64,000 nt of DNA from Tritonibacter horizontis. GTDB lineage: Bacteria > Pseudomonadota > Alphaproteobacteria > Rhodobacterales > Rhodobacteraceae. Position 1 is the first letter of the stretch. Every line of letters starts with the position of its first letter. Positions 45,716 to 54,718 of this stretch are shown piece after piece. Location: positions 17,101 to 81,100 of the forward strand of contig NZ_LPUY01000049.1 of assembly GCF_001518015.1 (NCBI RefSeq). Reading direction: 5' to 3'. A program made the translations under genes and the position numbers. The notes beneath the pieces were generated by a model. That model searched no databases. It was given only the letters and a program-made list of their open reading frames with translations, and had not been told where the DNA came from.

Positions 45716-46519
45716 TCAGGAGCAGGCGCGTGCAAAGAGCGGGGTGTAGGTTTCAAAATGATCGGCCGGGGCGCAGAGGCTCAGTTGGTCCTGATCCATC
45801 GGGCGGGCGCAGGCGGCCGGGGCGTAACTGCCGTAGGTCAGCCCGGCTTCTTGCGCGATCAGGGCGCCGGCGAGGTCGTCCCAGCCCTTGGCCTCGCGGC
45901 TGGCGACCAGGCTGACCCGCCCGGCGGCGGCATAACACAGATGCAGGGCCTGGCTGCCGAAATTGCGCAGTTTGAACGCCTCCAGCAGCTCTGCCAGTGC
46001 CGCCGGGGCGGTCTGGGCGAGATCCTTCAGCAGACCGGAAGAGACCACTGCCAGCCGTGCCTTATGGGTGCGCGGCTGCAGCGGCGCACCATTGAGGCGC
46101 GCCCCGCGTCCGGCCTGGGCGGAATAGAGATCGCCCTGCGGGATGTCATAGACCGCAGCCAGGGCCGGTTGCCCGGCGATCAGGAGCACCACCGCGACGC
46201 TATAGGCGGGCAGCTGGGCCACGAAATTCACGGTGCCGTCCAGAGGATCGATCAGCCAGACCGGATCGTGGCCTTCATGGGCGGCATAGTCCTCTTCGCC
46301 CACCACCACGGAGCCGGGCAGCAAAGCGGCGAGGTCCTGTTCCAGCCGCGCCTGCATGGCAAGGTCGATGGAGGTCACCAGGTCGAGTCCGTCACTGCCT
46401 TTGTCCTCGGTCACGATATCCTGTGCAAACACCTCCTGCACCAGACGGGGCAGGAGGGCGCAGAGCGTGTCATGCAGGGCGTCCGGCAGATCGGTGACGG
46501 TCATCTGATCTGCGGGCAT
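45716..46519 (-). CDS. Inositol-monophosphatase family sugar phosphatase
   Basis: 267 residues with the metal-binding motifs GEED (74-77), WLIDPLDGTVNF (88-99) and GWDDLAGALIAQEAG near 215. The DPLDGTVNF form fits IMPase/SuhB better than the DPLDGTKEF of CysQ, so PAP recycling is less likely, though sulfotransferases abound here. In this operon it probably removes a phosphate from a sugar intermediate, the step done by HAD phosphatases in heptose or Kdo pathways. It lies 2 bases from the SIS-isomerase gene, so coupling is likely. Confidence 0.87.
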   Translation of the reverse strand: MPADQMTVTDLPDALHDTLCALLPRLVQEVFAQDIVTEDKGSDGLDLVTSIDLAMQARLEQDLAALLPGSVVVGEEDYAAHEGHDPVWLIDPLDGTVNFVAQLPAYSVAVVLLIAGQPALAAVYDIPQGDLYSAQAGRGARLNGAPLQPRTHKARLAVVSSGLLKDLAQTAPAALAELLEAFKLRNFGSQALHLCYAAAGRVSLVASREAKGWDDLAGALIAQEAGLTYGSYAPAACARPMDQDQLSLCAPADHFETYTPLFARACS

Positions 46520-46521
46520 GC

Positions 46522-47148
46522 TCAGAATTTCCGGTCGGCGATCAGGCTTTTGTCCATGTTGGTCATGCGCAGATACTGGGTCAGGATATGGATGAAGGCC
46601 ATGTGGATGTCCTCCACCACGCCGTAATTCTGCGCGTTCACATGGGCGTTCACATCGGCAAGATCCTTGGACCGTCCACCGGAAAACCCGGTGAAGGAGA
46701 TCGACTTCAGCCCGAGATCCTTGGCCACCTGCAGGGCGCGGACCACGTTTTCGCTGTCGCCGGAGGAGCTGACGGTCCAGACCAGATCGCCGGGGCGGGC
46801 CATGGATTGCAGCTGATAGGCAAAAACCTCGTCATAGGAGATGTCGTTGGCCAGGGCCGAGTTCATCTCGGTATGGGCCGACAGTGACATGAAACGGGGC
46901 ATCAAATCGGTGTCGGTGCGCACGCATTTCAGGAAGTCGCAGAGCGAGTGGTTGGCAATGCCGGCCGAGCCGCCGTTGCCGCAGATATAGATGAAATTGC
47001 CCGCCGTGATGGTGTCTTTCAGCAGGGTTGCCACGCGGTCGAGCGCGGAAAGGTCGCTGACCTGGGTCGCCTTGGCGAGCGTTGCGAAGTAATCGCCCGC
47101 GAAGCTCTCGCAAGTGTCATAGGCGGTGGTGGGGAAAAAATCGGACAT
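46522..47148 (-). CDS. GmhA-like SIS-domain sugar-phosphate isomerase
   Basis: 208 residues of the phosphoheptose isomerase type: FIYICGNGGSAGIANHSLCDF (sugar-binding loop near 52-70), LSAHTEMNSALANDISYDEVF and WTVSSSGDSENVV. GmhA converts sedoheptulose 7-phosphate to heptose 7-phosphate. Together with the phosphatase and cytidylyltransferase next door it suggests an aldose- or ketose-phosphate is isomerised, dephosphorylated and activated. Kinase and adenylyl/guanylyltransferase genes of the usual heptose pathways are missing. Confidence 0.88.
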   Translation of the reverse strand: MSDFFPTTAYDTCESFAGDYFATLAKATQVSDLSALDRVATLLKDTITAGNFIYICGNGGSAGIANHSLCDFLKCVRTDTDLMPRFMSLSAHTEMNSALANDISYDEVFAYQLQSMARPGDLVWTVSSSGDSENVVRALQVAKDLGLKSISFTGFSGGRSKDLADVNAHVNAQNYGVVEDIHMAFIHILTQYLRMTNMDKSLIADRKF

Positions 47149-47177
47149 TGTCGTGAGCTTTCTCGTTTTGGGGCGGG

Positions 47178-48152
47178 TCAGGTTTCCAGGACGAAACGCA
47201 GGACACCGGATTTGAGACTGCGTTGCAGCAGGATTTGCAGGTCGCGCAACCGGTTCTTGTCGGCCTCGCGAAAGAAGCTGGACCAGAACGGGATGGCGGT
47301 GTTTTCGGCACTCTTGAAGTAACGATCAAGGATCACCGCATCGAGCCGGCCGGGGGTGGAGATTTCCAGCACCTGCAGGCCGAGTTTGGTGCTCAGGGTC
47401 TCGAATCCCTTGACTGAAAAGACGGTCAGCCGATCCAGCGGCACAAAGCTGGGAGAGTCAGCCCCGAGGATTTCATACTCCAGCCCGTCTGCGCAGGAAC
47501 TGGCCACAAAAATCACCGTCCCCGGCGTCGCGGCGGCCTTCAGGGCGCTCAGAAGGGCGGCCGGATCGGCGACGCGATCCAGTTCCGCCGGCATCAGGAT
47601 CGCCTTGGGGGCCGCCTTGGCGACAGCGGCCTCAAGGGCGCTGAAATCGTCGCTTTCCGGGGTCAGCTCCAGAAAATCCCAGCTGCGGTTATGGCTGAGC
47701 CGCTCGGTGGCGTCGGGCCAGGCCGGCGCCTGGGTGGCAAAGCGGATGTCCAGCACCCGGTCCAGCTTGCGTTCAAGCCGCGCCTCGGTGAGGCTGATCC
47801 AGTTCAGCAGGGAGGTGAACTCGAATTCCCGGTCGCCGCCGGCATCGGCGGCGCGGGCTTGGATATGATCGAGCCGCAGCCTGTCGATCGTCGTCTGTCC
47901 GGGCACCCGCGCGGCATAGATCGAGTTGCAGTTCATGCAGCGCCGGAACTCCATCATCGTCTGCGAGAAGAACGGGTTCTGGGTGGTGTCCTGATCGCAG
48001 GCCGGGCAGGCGTTGCGATCATGCCAGACCGTGCTCTGGTCCAGCATCAGCTCCAGCAGGGCCTTGTTGCGCTCCAGGCGGTATTGCGCGGGTTTTTGAC
48101 CGGCCACCGCATCAATGTCCGGCAGGTGGTCGAGGAAAACAGGGGTCTGCAT
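47178..48152 (-). CDS. Zinc-ribbon protein resembling C-methyltransferases
   Basis: 324 residues from MQTPVFLDHL. The N-terminal CPAC (49-52) and CMNC (72-75) form a four-cysteine zinc site, as in the family of sugar C-methyltransferases with an N-terminal zinc-binding domain. The following region (RVLDIRFATQ, then LELTPES) sits where the SAM-binding GxGxG should be, but the glycines are missing, so methyltransferase activity is doubtful. It lies four bases after the Gfo/Idh/MocA gene in the same operon. Function uncertain. Confidence 0.55.
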   Translation of the reverse strand: MQTPVFLDHLPDIDAVAGQKPAQYRLERNKALLELMLDQSTVWHDRNACPACDQDTTQNPFFSQTMMEFRRCMNCNSIYAARVPGQTTIDRLRLDHIQARAADAGGDREFEFTSLLNWISLTEARLERKLDRVLDIRFATQAPAWPDATERLSHNRSWDFLELTPESDDFSALEAAVAKAAPKAILMPAELDRVADPAALLSALKAAATPGTVIFVASSCADGLEYEILGADSPSFVPLDRLTVFSVKGFETLSTKLGLQVLEISTPGRLDAVILDRYFKSAENTAIPFWSSFFREADKNRLRDLQILLQRSLKSGVLRFVLET

Positions 48153-48156
48153 ATTC

Positions 48157-49209
48157 TTATTCCATTGCCATCTGCGGGGTCGACTGCCGCGCAGTGCTCC
48201 ATTCCGGGTCGGCAGCATAGATCGCTTCGACCAGCTCCATGACATCCAGCGCCTGCTGCGAGGTGCCGCAGACCAGCGGGGTGCCCTTCACCACGGCGGC
48301 ATGGAATTCTGCGATCTCCTTGTCCCAGGAGCGGTCTTCGGTAAAGCGCAGCTCCTGCTGTTCGGGGTTCGGGATCGGGCTGCCGGTGGCATCGAGCCGG
48401 TTGAGCGCGACGGTCAGCACCTCGGTGCCATAGCTGCCGGAGGCCGACAGGATGCCGTCCACCGACAAGAAGCCGTTGCGCATGTAAAGCTCCAGCCGGA
48501 AGGTATGCTGCCATTGGGTCGCGGAGGAATGTACCGAGGCGACAATACCGTCGGCGTTCTTCATCAGGGCAAAGGCGTTGTCCTCGACCGGGACATCGGT
48601 CCAGAATTTGCGCTGGACGAAGCTCTGCACATCGGTGAAACGGCCGGCGAACATCTGGAACAGATCCAGCATATGGATGCCCTGGTCGATCAGGATGCCG
48701 CCGCCGGAAAGCTCTGGATCGTTGCGCCAGTTCTGTGAGTAGTTCGGCCCCCCCGCCTTGCCGTAGACGCCACGCATGAAATAAAGATCGCCCATGGTGC
48801 CGGCATCGGTGAGCTTCTTGGCCTCTTCGATGGCATCATGAACCCGGTGGTTGAAGCCGAATTTCAGCACCAGCCCGCCGTGGGCGGCCCGGGCGGCTTC
48901 CTCTGCGGCGATCATCCGGCGGACATCCTTGGAATTGCGTCCGGGCGGTTTTTCCGAAAACACATGTTTGCCCCGTTCCAGTGCGGTGCAGACCACATCG
49001 GGGATCATCATGTTGGGGACGCTGCAGACGATCACGTCGGGGTTGTATTCATAAACAGCCATCGGATCTGTCACCATTGGTACGGTGGCCTTTGGATCAA
49101 TTTCCGTGTCGCAGGCGACGACAACTTCGAAGTCTCCGTGGCGATCCATGGCGTCGTGGCGGATCCGGCCCATTTTCCCGTATCCAATGATCGCAGCTCT
49201 TAATGTCAT
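48157..49209 (-). CDS. Gfo/Idh/MocA family sugar dehydrogenase (first gene of the operon)
   Basis: 350 residues. Rossmann motif AIIGYGKMGRIRH at the N-terminus, VFSEKPPGRN with the conserved EKP, and GGGILIDQGIHMLDLFQMF with the catalytic HxxD-type helix. The family oxidises sugars or sugar nucleotides at C3 or similar positions with NAD(P). The open frame continues upstream to 49965 but the family start is at 49209. As promoter-proximal gene of the 13-gene run ending at 31305 it probably performs an early step of the unknown sugar pathway. Confidence 0.9.
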   Translation of the reverse strand: MTLRAAIIGYGKMGRIRHDAMDRHGDFEVVVACDTEIDPKATVPMVTDPMAVYEYNPDVIVCSVPNMMIPDVVCTALERGKHVFSEKPPGRNSKDVRRMIAAEEAARAAHGGLVLKFGFNHRVHDAIEEAKKLTDAGTMGDLYFMRGVYGKAGGPNYSQNWRNDPELSGGGILIDQGIHMLDLFQMFAGRFTDVQSFVQRKFWTDVPVEDNAFALMKNADGIVASVHSSATQWQHTFRLELYMRNGFLSVDGILSASGSYGTEVLTVALNRLDATGSPIPNPEQQELRFTEDRSWDKEIAEFHAAVVKGTPLVCGTSQQALDVMELVEAIYAADPEWSTARQSTPQMAME

Positions 49210-49399
49210 AATGTTATTTGTTCTCTTTTCTGGCCAGGCAGAGGGGGCGGGAGTCTGCAAAATTCGTCCCTGTAGCAAGCGAGCGCAGTCTAGGGAGCAG
49301 GGGGGCGCAGTGCAACCCACAAGGGCCTTTGGAACAGGGGATTTGCGACACCGTCTTGACGCCTTTGACCCTTCGGCGGACAACACCCCAAATGCACAA

Positions 49400-49420
49400 C
49401 ATGTTCCGCGGGGGAACATG
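49400..49420. promoter_or_regulatory. Operator-like palindrome CATGTTCC-N5-GGAACATG
   Basis: Perfect 8-bp arms (49400-49407 and 49413-49420) in the divergent region between the Gfo/Idh/MocA gene and the FAH-family gene, 23 bases before the latter's ATG. Short size, symmetry and position suggest a dimeric repressor site controlling one or both directions. No regulator gene is in the window. Confidence 0.5.
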
Positions 49421-49443
49421 CAACAGATTGATGGGTGGCAAGA

Positions 49444-50184
49444 ATGACCGAAGGCGGCATGGAGCAGCTGGTAGCAGCACTGACACAGGCGCGCGAGGCT
49501 GGGAAGCCGGCGATGATCACGACGGCGGATCTGCCCGAGACGCCGCAGGAGGCCTATGCTGTGAGTCGCGCGCAAGTGGGCGATGTGGCGGCCTGGAAAA
49601 TTGGGGGGGCCAATCCGTGGTCGCGGAAGGTATTTGACAATCAAGAAGTTTTCTTTGGTCCTCTCCATCCGCATGAGGTTTTTCTGGAGCGGGACACTAT
49701 GCCGTTGGGGGGGCTGGTCGCGCCTCTGGCCGAGCCGGAGGTCATGCTTGAGATTGCGGATTGGACCGCCGAGGCGCCAACGGAGCGGTTCAGCCGCATG
49801 GGGTTGGGGTTCGAAATTCCGGCCGCCGTTCTGCCGGAGAGTCTGAAGCCGGAGCTGCTGGGGCAGATCGTGGATCGGGCCGGCGCGGGGGGGCTGTGGA
49901 TCGGCGCAATTCAGCCGTTCGATGCGGTGGCTCTGGACCGGGAACTGACCGTGCAAATGACTCATAACGGCGGCGCGCCCACGGCGGGCAGCAGTGCGAA
50001 TGTGATCGGGTCGCCGCTGGGCGCTGCCGCCGAGTTTCTGACCCTGGCGCGGCGCTATGACATGCCAGTGGCCCGGGGCCAGTGGATCGCAACGGGCGGT
50101 CTCTGTCCGGCGGTCCCCGTCCGGTCCGGGGACCGGTTGACGCTCCGCAGTGCCTGGGGGGAGATCGGGCTTGATCTGGGCTGA
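49444..50184 (+). CDS. FAH-superfamily hydratase/hydrolase (2-keto-4-pentenoate hydratase-like)
   Basis: 246 residues. Fold features of the 2-keto-4-pentenoate hydratase branch: AWKIGGANP, FGPLHPHEVF, LAEPEVMLEIA with metal-binding Glu residues, and NVIGSPLGAAAEFLTLARRYD. Alternative starts at 49435 (GTG) or 49459 are possible; the ATG at 49444 follows GGGTGG. The family acts on 2-keto acids. Divergent position to the 13-gene operon with a shared palindrome suggests it makes or drains a keto-acid intermediate of that pathway. Confidence 0.75.
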   Translation: MTEGGMEQLVAALTQAREAGKPAMITTADLPETPQEAYAVSRAQVGDVAAWKIGGANPWSRKVFDNQEVFFGPLHPHEVFLERDTMPLGGLVAPLAEPEVMLEIADWTAEAPTERFSRMGLGFEIPAAVLPESLKPELLGQIVDRAGAGGLWIGAIQPFDAVALDRELTVQMTHNGGAPTAGSSANVIGSPLGAAAEFLTLARRYDMPVARGQWIATGGLCPAVPVRSGDRLTLRSAWGEIGLDLG

Positions 50185-50196
50185 CGCGGGCGGCTT

Positions 50197-50862
50197 TTAA
50201 AGAGGGGTGGGCCTGGGGTGGCTCATCCCCATCCGCTCCAGCATGGCGTCTTCGCCGCGGAACCGTTCCGCCATCAATTCGAAATCGGCGGCGTTATAGC
50301 ATTCGAGATACCCGTCCGCGAATTTGGGGCGCCCGCGATTGTACTCTGGCAGCTCAACGGACGGATAGCCAAGCTCCGTGGCCAGGGTGGTGTACCAGGT
50401 GGAAAGGGACGAATAGGGCACGTAGACATCCGCGAGAGGCTGCCCGTCGGGACCCCCGCTGAAGACGTCGAGGCATTCGATTTCTTCAATGTAGGGGCTG
50501 CGCAAGAAGGCGGAAAACGCCATGTCCTTGACCCAGGGGTACTTGTGGCCTGTCTTGCGGTGGTAGCGTTTGGCATGAAAGTAAAAGGAGGCAACCCGAT
50601 CCCACCAGGGACGCAGGGAGACCAGGTAGATTGTCAGGTTTTCCCGCGGCAGCGGCGTTTTGTCGACGATGTCCTGGACGGGAGAGTGTTTCCACAGACC
50701 TTTGCGCCGTCGTGATGCGGCGCTGCGTTCTTCGCCTTCGGGGGTATAGCCCAGGAAATCTATGCGCGCCTTGGGAAGCGTTTCAACCAGGCCCTTGCAG
50801 ACGGATGTGCCGCCACATTTCTTCATATGGGCGATAACGATTTTGTCGTCGATGATGAGCAA
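50197..50862 (-). CDS. Sulfotransferase family protein (Sulfotransfer_2-like)
   Basis: 221 residues. AHMKKCGGTSVCKGL near residue 11 is the PAPS loop, and YLVSLRPWWDRVASFYFHAK near 80 the 3'-phosphate motif. It differs from the HKTGST array at 23651-29849 and is closer in type to the protein at 2093. It is convergent with the FAH-family gene, with 12 bases between them. Acceptor unknown, probably a surface glycan. Confidence 0.75.
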   Translation of the reverse strand: MLIIDDKIVIAHMKKCGGTSVCKGLVETLPKARIDFLGYTPEGEERSAASRRRKGLWKHSPVQDIVDKTPLPRENLTIYLVSLRPWWDRVASFYFHAKRYHRKTGHKYPWVKDMAFSAFLRSPYIEEIECLDVFSGGPDGQPLADVYVPYSSLSTWYTTLATELGYPSVELPEYNRGRPKFADGYLECYNAADFELMAERFRGEDAMLERMGMSHPRPTPL

Positions 50863-51173
50863 GTCAGGCTCCAGTGTGTTCTGCGTCTCGATCCAGTCAG
50901 CCGTCTTATCCGGGCGGTCATAAAGGATGTGCTATTGCATCGCGCGTATGAGTGCTACCGGGATATGCCGTATGCGCCTGGAAAACCTGCCAGCTGTGTC
51001 CTGTCCAGCGGCTCTTGCCAAGCGCCTGTGCGGAGAGGCGCAACTGGGGCGTTTCGGGCACAAACTGGATCTTTGTTCTGGCAGGCGTTTGGCGGTATTA
51101 GGGTTGCGAATGTACGCCTACAGCATGTTGGGAAAGCTGACGTTCGACCTCTGTGCACTCAAAAGGATTGAAA
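50863..51173. other. Intergenic region upstream of manC, no gene seen
   Basis: 311 bases between the divergent sulfotransferase and manC genes. Small frames here look like chance. It should contain the promoters of both genes; I see no clear boxes. It ends with AAAAGGA, the ribosome-binding site of manC. Confidence 0.35.
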
Positions 51174-52607
51174 ATGACCATTACGCCCATCCTTCTCTGC
51201 GGTGGCTCCGGCACCCGGCTGTGGCCTCTGTCCCGCAAGAGCTACCCCAAACAGTTCGTGCCCCTGATGGGCGAGGAAACCCTGTTTCAGGCCTCGGCAA
51301 AGCGACTGACCGGGCAGGGGGACGGGTTTGAGTTCGGGGCGCCGGTGGTGCTGACCAATTCCGATTTCCGCTTTATCGTCACCGAGCAGCTGCAGGCCGT
51401 GGGCATTGATCCCGGCGCCATCGTGATCGAGCCGGAAGGGCGCAATACCGCACCGGCGGTTCTGGCGGCGGCGCTGCACGCCCAGGCCCGGGATCCCGAG
51501 GCCGTGCTGCTGGTGGCGCCGTCGGATCATGTGGTGCCCGATGTCGCGGCGTTTCACGCGGCCATCGCGCGCGGGCTGGAAGCGGTGCGGGCGGGTCAGC
51601 TGGTGACCTTTGGCATCACGCCGAGCCATGCGGAAACCGCCTATGGCTATCTGGAGCTGGCCGACGCCCCGCAGGCGACCGGCGCGGCGGTGGCGCTGAA
51701 GAAATTTGTCGAAAAACCCGATGCTGCCCGTGCCGCGGACATGCTGGCGGCGGGGAATTTCAAATGGAACGCCGGTATTTTCCTCTTTGCCGCCAAGGAC
51801 ATCATTGCCGCCTTCCGGGCCCATGCGGGGGATCTGATCGCCCCGGTCGAGGCCGCCCTGCAGCAGGCGCAGGCGGATCTCGGGTTTCTGCGGCTGGCGC
51901 CAGAGCCCTGGGGGCAGGCGGCGGATATCTCGATCGACTACGCGGTGATGGAACATGCCGACAACCTCTCGGTGGTGCCTTTTGATGCGGCCTGGTCGGA
52001 TCTCGGCGGCTGGGATGCGGTTTGGCGCGAGAGTGGCCCCGATGCGCAGGGCGTGGTGGCCAGCGCCGGTGCCACGGCGATCGACTGTCGCGATACGCTG
52101 CTGCGGTCCGAGAGCGAGCGGCTGGAAGTGGTCGGCATCGGGCTGGATGGCATCATCGCGGTGGCGATGAACGACGCGGTTCTGGTGGCGGACAAGTCCC
52201 GCGCCCAGGATGTGAAAAAGGCGGTCAGCGCCCTGAAGGCCAAGGGCGCCACCCAGGCGACCGCCTTTCCCAAGGATCATCGCCCCTGGGGCTGGTTCGA
52301 AAGCCTGGTGGTGGGGGGGCGGTTCCAGGTCAAGCGCATTCTGGTGCATCCCGGTGCCAGCTTATCGCTGCAGAGCCATTTTCACCGCTCCGAACACTGG
52401 ATCGTGGTCGAGGGCACCGCGCGGGTGACCGTGGATGACGAGGTGAAACTGGTGACCGAGAACGAGAGCGTCTATATTCCGCTGGGCGCGGTGCACCGGA
52501 TGGAAAACCCCGGTCGGGTGCCGATGGTGCTGATCGAAGTGCAGACCGGCAGCTATGTGGGCGAGGATGACATCGTTCGCTACGAGGATGTCTACGCGAG
52601 GACCTGA
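51174..52607 (+). CDS. manC: Mannose-1-phosphate guanylyltransferase / mannose-6-phosphate isomerase
   Basis: 477 residues, the usual two-domain type. The nucleotidyltransferase signature [21 protein letters not shown] starts near residue 7, FVEKPD follows, and the C-terminal cupin has [21 protein letters not shown]-like [14 protein letters not shown] and [14 protein letters not shown]. It makes GDP-mannose, precursor for mannose, fucose or mannuronate residues; no GDP-mannose-modifying enzyme is seen here. The ugd-type gene follows four bases after its stop, so they are one unit. Confidence 0.94.
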   Translation: MTITPILLCGGSGTRLWPLSRKSYPKQFVPLMGEETLFQASAKRLTGQGDGFEFGAPVVLTNSDFRFIVTEQLQAVGIDPGAIVIEPEGRNTAPAVLAAALHAQARDPEAVLLVAPSDHVVPDVAAFHAAIARGLEAVRAGQLVTFGITPSHAETAYGYLELADAPQATGAAVALKKFVEKPDAARAADMLAAGNFKWNAGIFLFAAKDIIAAFRAHAGDLIAPVEAALQQAQADLGFLRLAPEPWGQAADISIDYAVMEHADNLSVVPFDAAWSDLGGWDAVWRESGPDAQGVVASAGATAIDCRDTLLRSESERLEVVGIGLDGIIAVAMNDAVLVADKSRAQDVKKAVSALKAKGATQATAFPKDHRPWGWFESLVVGGRFQVKRILVHPGASLSLQSHFHRSEHWIVVEGTARVTVDDEVKLVTENESVYIPLGAVHRMENPGRVPMVLIEVQTGSYVGEDDIVRYEDVYART

Positions 52608-52611
52608 ACGC

Positions 52612-53778
52612 ATGAAAATCGCTGTTGCCGGGCTGGGCTATGTCGGCCTTTCAAATGCTGTGCTGCTGGCCCAGCACAATGATGTCGTGGCGGTCGATAT
52701 CTCGGCACCGCGGGTGGAGATGGTCAACGCGCGCCAGTGTCCCATCGTCGACCCGGAGCTGGAGGCGTTTCTGGCCAACCGCGCCCTGACCCTGCAGGCA
52801 ACCACCGATTCAAAGGCCGCCTACAAAGACGCGGATTTCGTGGTCGTGGCCACGCCCACCAATTATGATCCCAAAAGCAATTCCTTTGACACCTCCAGCG
52901 TCGAGACGGTTGTGGCCGGGGTCATGGCGGTCAATCCCACCGCCACCATCGTCATCAAATCGACCGTCCCGGTGGGCTATGTGCGTGGCCTGCGGGCGCG
53001 GCTGGACACGGATCAGGTGATCTTCTCCCCTGAATTCCTGCGCGAGGGGCGCGCCCTTTACGACAACCTGCACCCGTCGCGGATCATTGTCGGGGAGCGC
53101 TCGGATCGGGCGCGCCGCTTTGCCGGCCTGTTGCTGGAGGGCGCCGTTGAGACCGATGTTGAGATCCTGTTCACCGATCCCGACGAGGCGGAAGCGATCA
53201 AGCTTTTTGCCAATACCTATCTTGCGATGCGGGTGGCGTTTTTCAACGAGCTGGACAGCTATGCCATGGCCGGCGGCATGGATACGCGCCAGATCATTGA
53301 GGGCATCAGCCTCGACCCGCGCATCGGCGGCCATTACAACAATCCCTCCTTCGGCTATGGCGGCTATTGCCTGCCCAAGGACACCAAACAGCTGCTGGCC
53401 AATTACAATCACGTGCCGCAGAACCTCATTCGCGCCATCGTGGATGCCAACCGCACCCGCAAGGATTTCCTCAGCGATCAGATCCTGATGAAGGGGCCCA
53501 AGGTGGTCGGGATCTACCGGCTGGTGATGAAGGCGGGATCGGACAATTTCCGCCAGTCCTCGATCCAGGGCATCATGAAGCGGCTCAAAGCCAAGGGGAT
53601 CGAGGTGATCGTGTACGAGCCGGTGCTGGAGGAGGAGCATTTCTTCCAGAGCCGGGTGATCCGCGATCTGGCCGCCTTCAAGGCGGAGGCAGAGCTGATC
53701 GTGGCCAACCGGCTGACCGATGAGATCCGGGAGGTGGCTGACAAGGTCTTTACCCGCGATCTGTTCGGCGGCGATTGA
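52612..53778 (+). CDS. ugd: UDP-glucose/GDP-mannose dehydrogenase family protein, probably UDP-glucose 6-dehydrogenase
   Basis: 388 residues from [20 protein letters not shown]. It has [19 protein letters not shown] with the catalytic Glu, the hinge Lys/Asn in [22 protein letters not shown] and the nucleophile Cys in [12 protein letters not shown]. Short form as in Ugd/KfiD enzymes giving UDP-glucuronate. A GDP-mannose dehydrogenase role is a possible alternative because manC precedes it, but sequence details fit the short Ugd group better. It converges with rmlA. Confidence 0.85.
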   Translation: MKIAVAGLGYVGLSNAVLLAQHNDVVAVDISAPRVEMVNARQCPIVDPELEAFLANRALTLQATTDSKAAYKDADFVVVATPTNYDPKSNSFDTSSVETVVAGVMAVNPTATIVIKSTVPVGYVRGLRARLDTDQVIFSPEFLREGRALYDNLHPSRIIVGERSDRARRFAGLLLEGAVETDVEILFTDPDEAEAIKLFANTYLAMRVAFFNELDSYAMAGGMDTRQIIEGISLDPRIGGHYNNPSFGYGGYCLPKDTKQLLANYNHVPQNLIRAIVDANRTRKDFLSDQILMKGPKVVGIYRLVMKAGSDNFRQSSIQGIMKRLKAKGIEVIVYEPVLEEEHFFQSRVIRDLAAFKAEAELIVANRLTDEIREVADKVFTRDLFGGD

Positions 53779-53793
53779 GGCCAGGCTATCGAG

Positions 53794-53820
53794 CGGGCGC
53801 GCTGGGGTCTGTCGCGCCCG
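53794..53820. terminator. Hairpin between convergent ugd and rmlA
   Basis: Stem CGGGCGCG (53794-53801) and CGCGCCCG (53813-53820) with an 11-base loop. No T-run follows, so this is a weak terminator call based on position between convergent genes. Confidence 0.4.
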
Positions 53821-53845
53821 TCCCGGGGCAGTCTGCTCTGCCCTC

Positions 53846-54718
53846 TCAGGTCAGCAACCGGCTCAGATAGGTCCCATAGCTGTTCTTTTTGAACAATTCA
53901 GCCCGGGCGGCCAGCTCCGCGCGGCTGATCCAGCCGGCGTGAAAGGCGATTTCCTCAAGGCACCCCGTCTGCAACCCCTGACGCTCTTCCAGGGTGCGCA
54001 CGAAATTACCCGCATCAAGCAGGCTCGCATGGGTGCCGGTGTCGAGCCAGGCATAGCCACGCCCCATGGTCTCCACCGAAAGCTCTCCCTCATCGAGATA
54101 CATCTGCAACAGATCGGTGATCTCCAGCTCGCCCCGCGCCGAGGGCTGGACCTGCCGCGCCCGCTCCGGCGCGCGCCCATCGAGGAAATAAAGCCCGGTC
54201 ACCGCATAATTCGACGGCGGCACCGCCGGTTTTTCGATGATCTGACGGGCGCGGCCCTCCGCGTCGAAGGACACGACCCCATAGCGTTCGGGGTCAGCCA
54301 CGTGATAGCCAAAGACGGTGCCGCCGCTGGGTTTGGCATCCGCAGCCGCCAGAAGCTTCGGCAACCCATGCCCGAAAAACACGTTGTCGCCCAGCACCAG
54401 CGCCGCAGGGGCGCCGGCCAGAAACTCTTCGGCCAGAAGGAAAGCCTGCGCCAACCCGTCGGGGCTGGGCTGCTGGACATAGGTCAGATGCACCCCCCAT
54501 TGACTGCCATCGCCCAACAGGCGCTGGAACTGATCGGCATCCTGCGGTGTGGTAATGACGCAGATCTCGCGGATGCCGGCCAGCATCAGCACCGAGATCG
54601 GGTAATAGATCATCGGCTTGTCATAGAGCGGCAAGAGCTGCTTTGAGACGGCCATGGTGATCGGATAAAGCCGGGTGCCGGAGCCGCCTGCAAGAATAAT
54701 GCCTTTGCGTTTGCTCAT
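53846..54718 (-). CDS. rmlA: Glucose-1-phosphate thymidylyltransferase
   Basis: 290 residues from [19 protein letters not shown]. It has the RmlA marks [47 protein letters not shown] and [14 protein letters not shown]. First step of dTDP-L-rhamnose synthesis (dTTP plus glucose-1-phosphate). Its ATG overlaps the rmlD stop (ATGA, 54715-54718), and it is the last gene of the rhamnose operon. Confidence 0.96.
   Translation of the reverse strand: MSKRKGIILAGGSGTRLYPITMAVSKQLLPLYDKPMIYYPISVLMLAGIREICVITTPQDADQFQRLLGDGSQWGVHLTYVQQPSPDGLAQAFLLAEEFLAGAPAALVLGDNVFFGHGLPKLLAAADAKPSGGTVFGYHVADPERYGVVSFDAEGRARQIIEKPAVPPSNYAVTGLYFLDGRAPERARQVQPSARGELEITDLLQMYLDEGELSVETMGRGYAWLDTGTHASLLDAGNFVRTLEERQGLQTGCLEEIAFHAGWISRAELAARAELFKKNSYGTYLSRLLT

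Noticed and set aside
45716..46519. CysQ (PAP phosphatase recycling sulfotransferase by-product)
   Set aside because: Attractive because of the many sulfotransferases, but DPLDGTVNF fits IMPase/SuhB rather than CysQ, and the operon context is sugar synthesis.
50827..51331. Short plus-strand frames upstream of manC
   Set aside because: They overlap the sulfotransferase or manC in the wrong frame and lack start signals.
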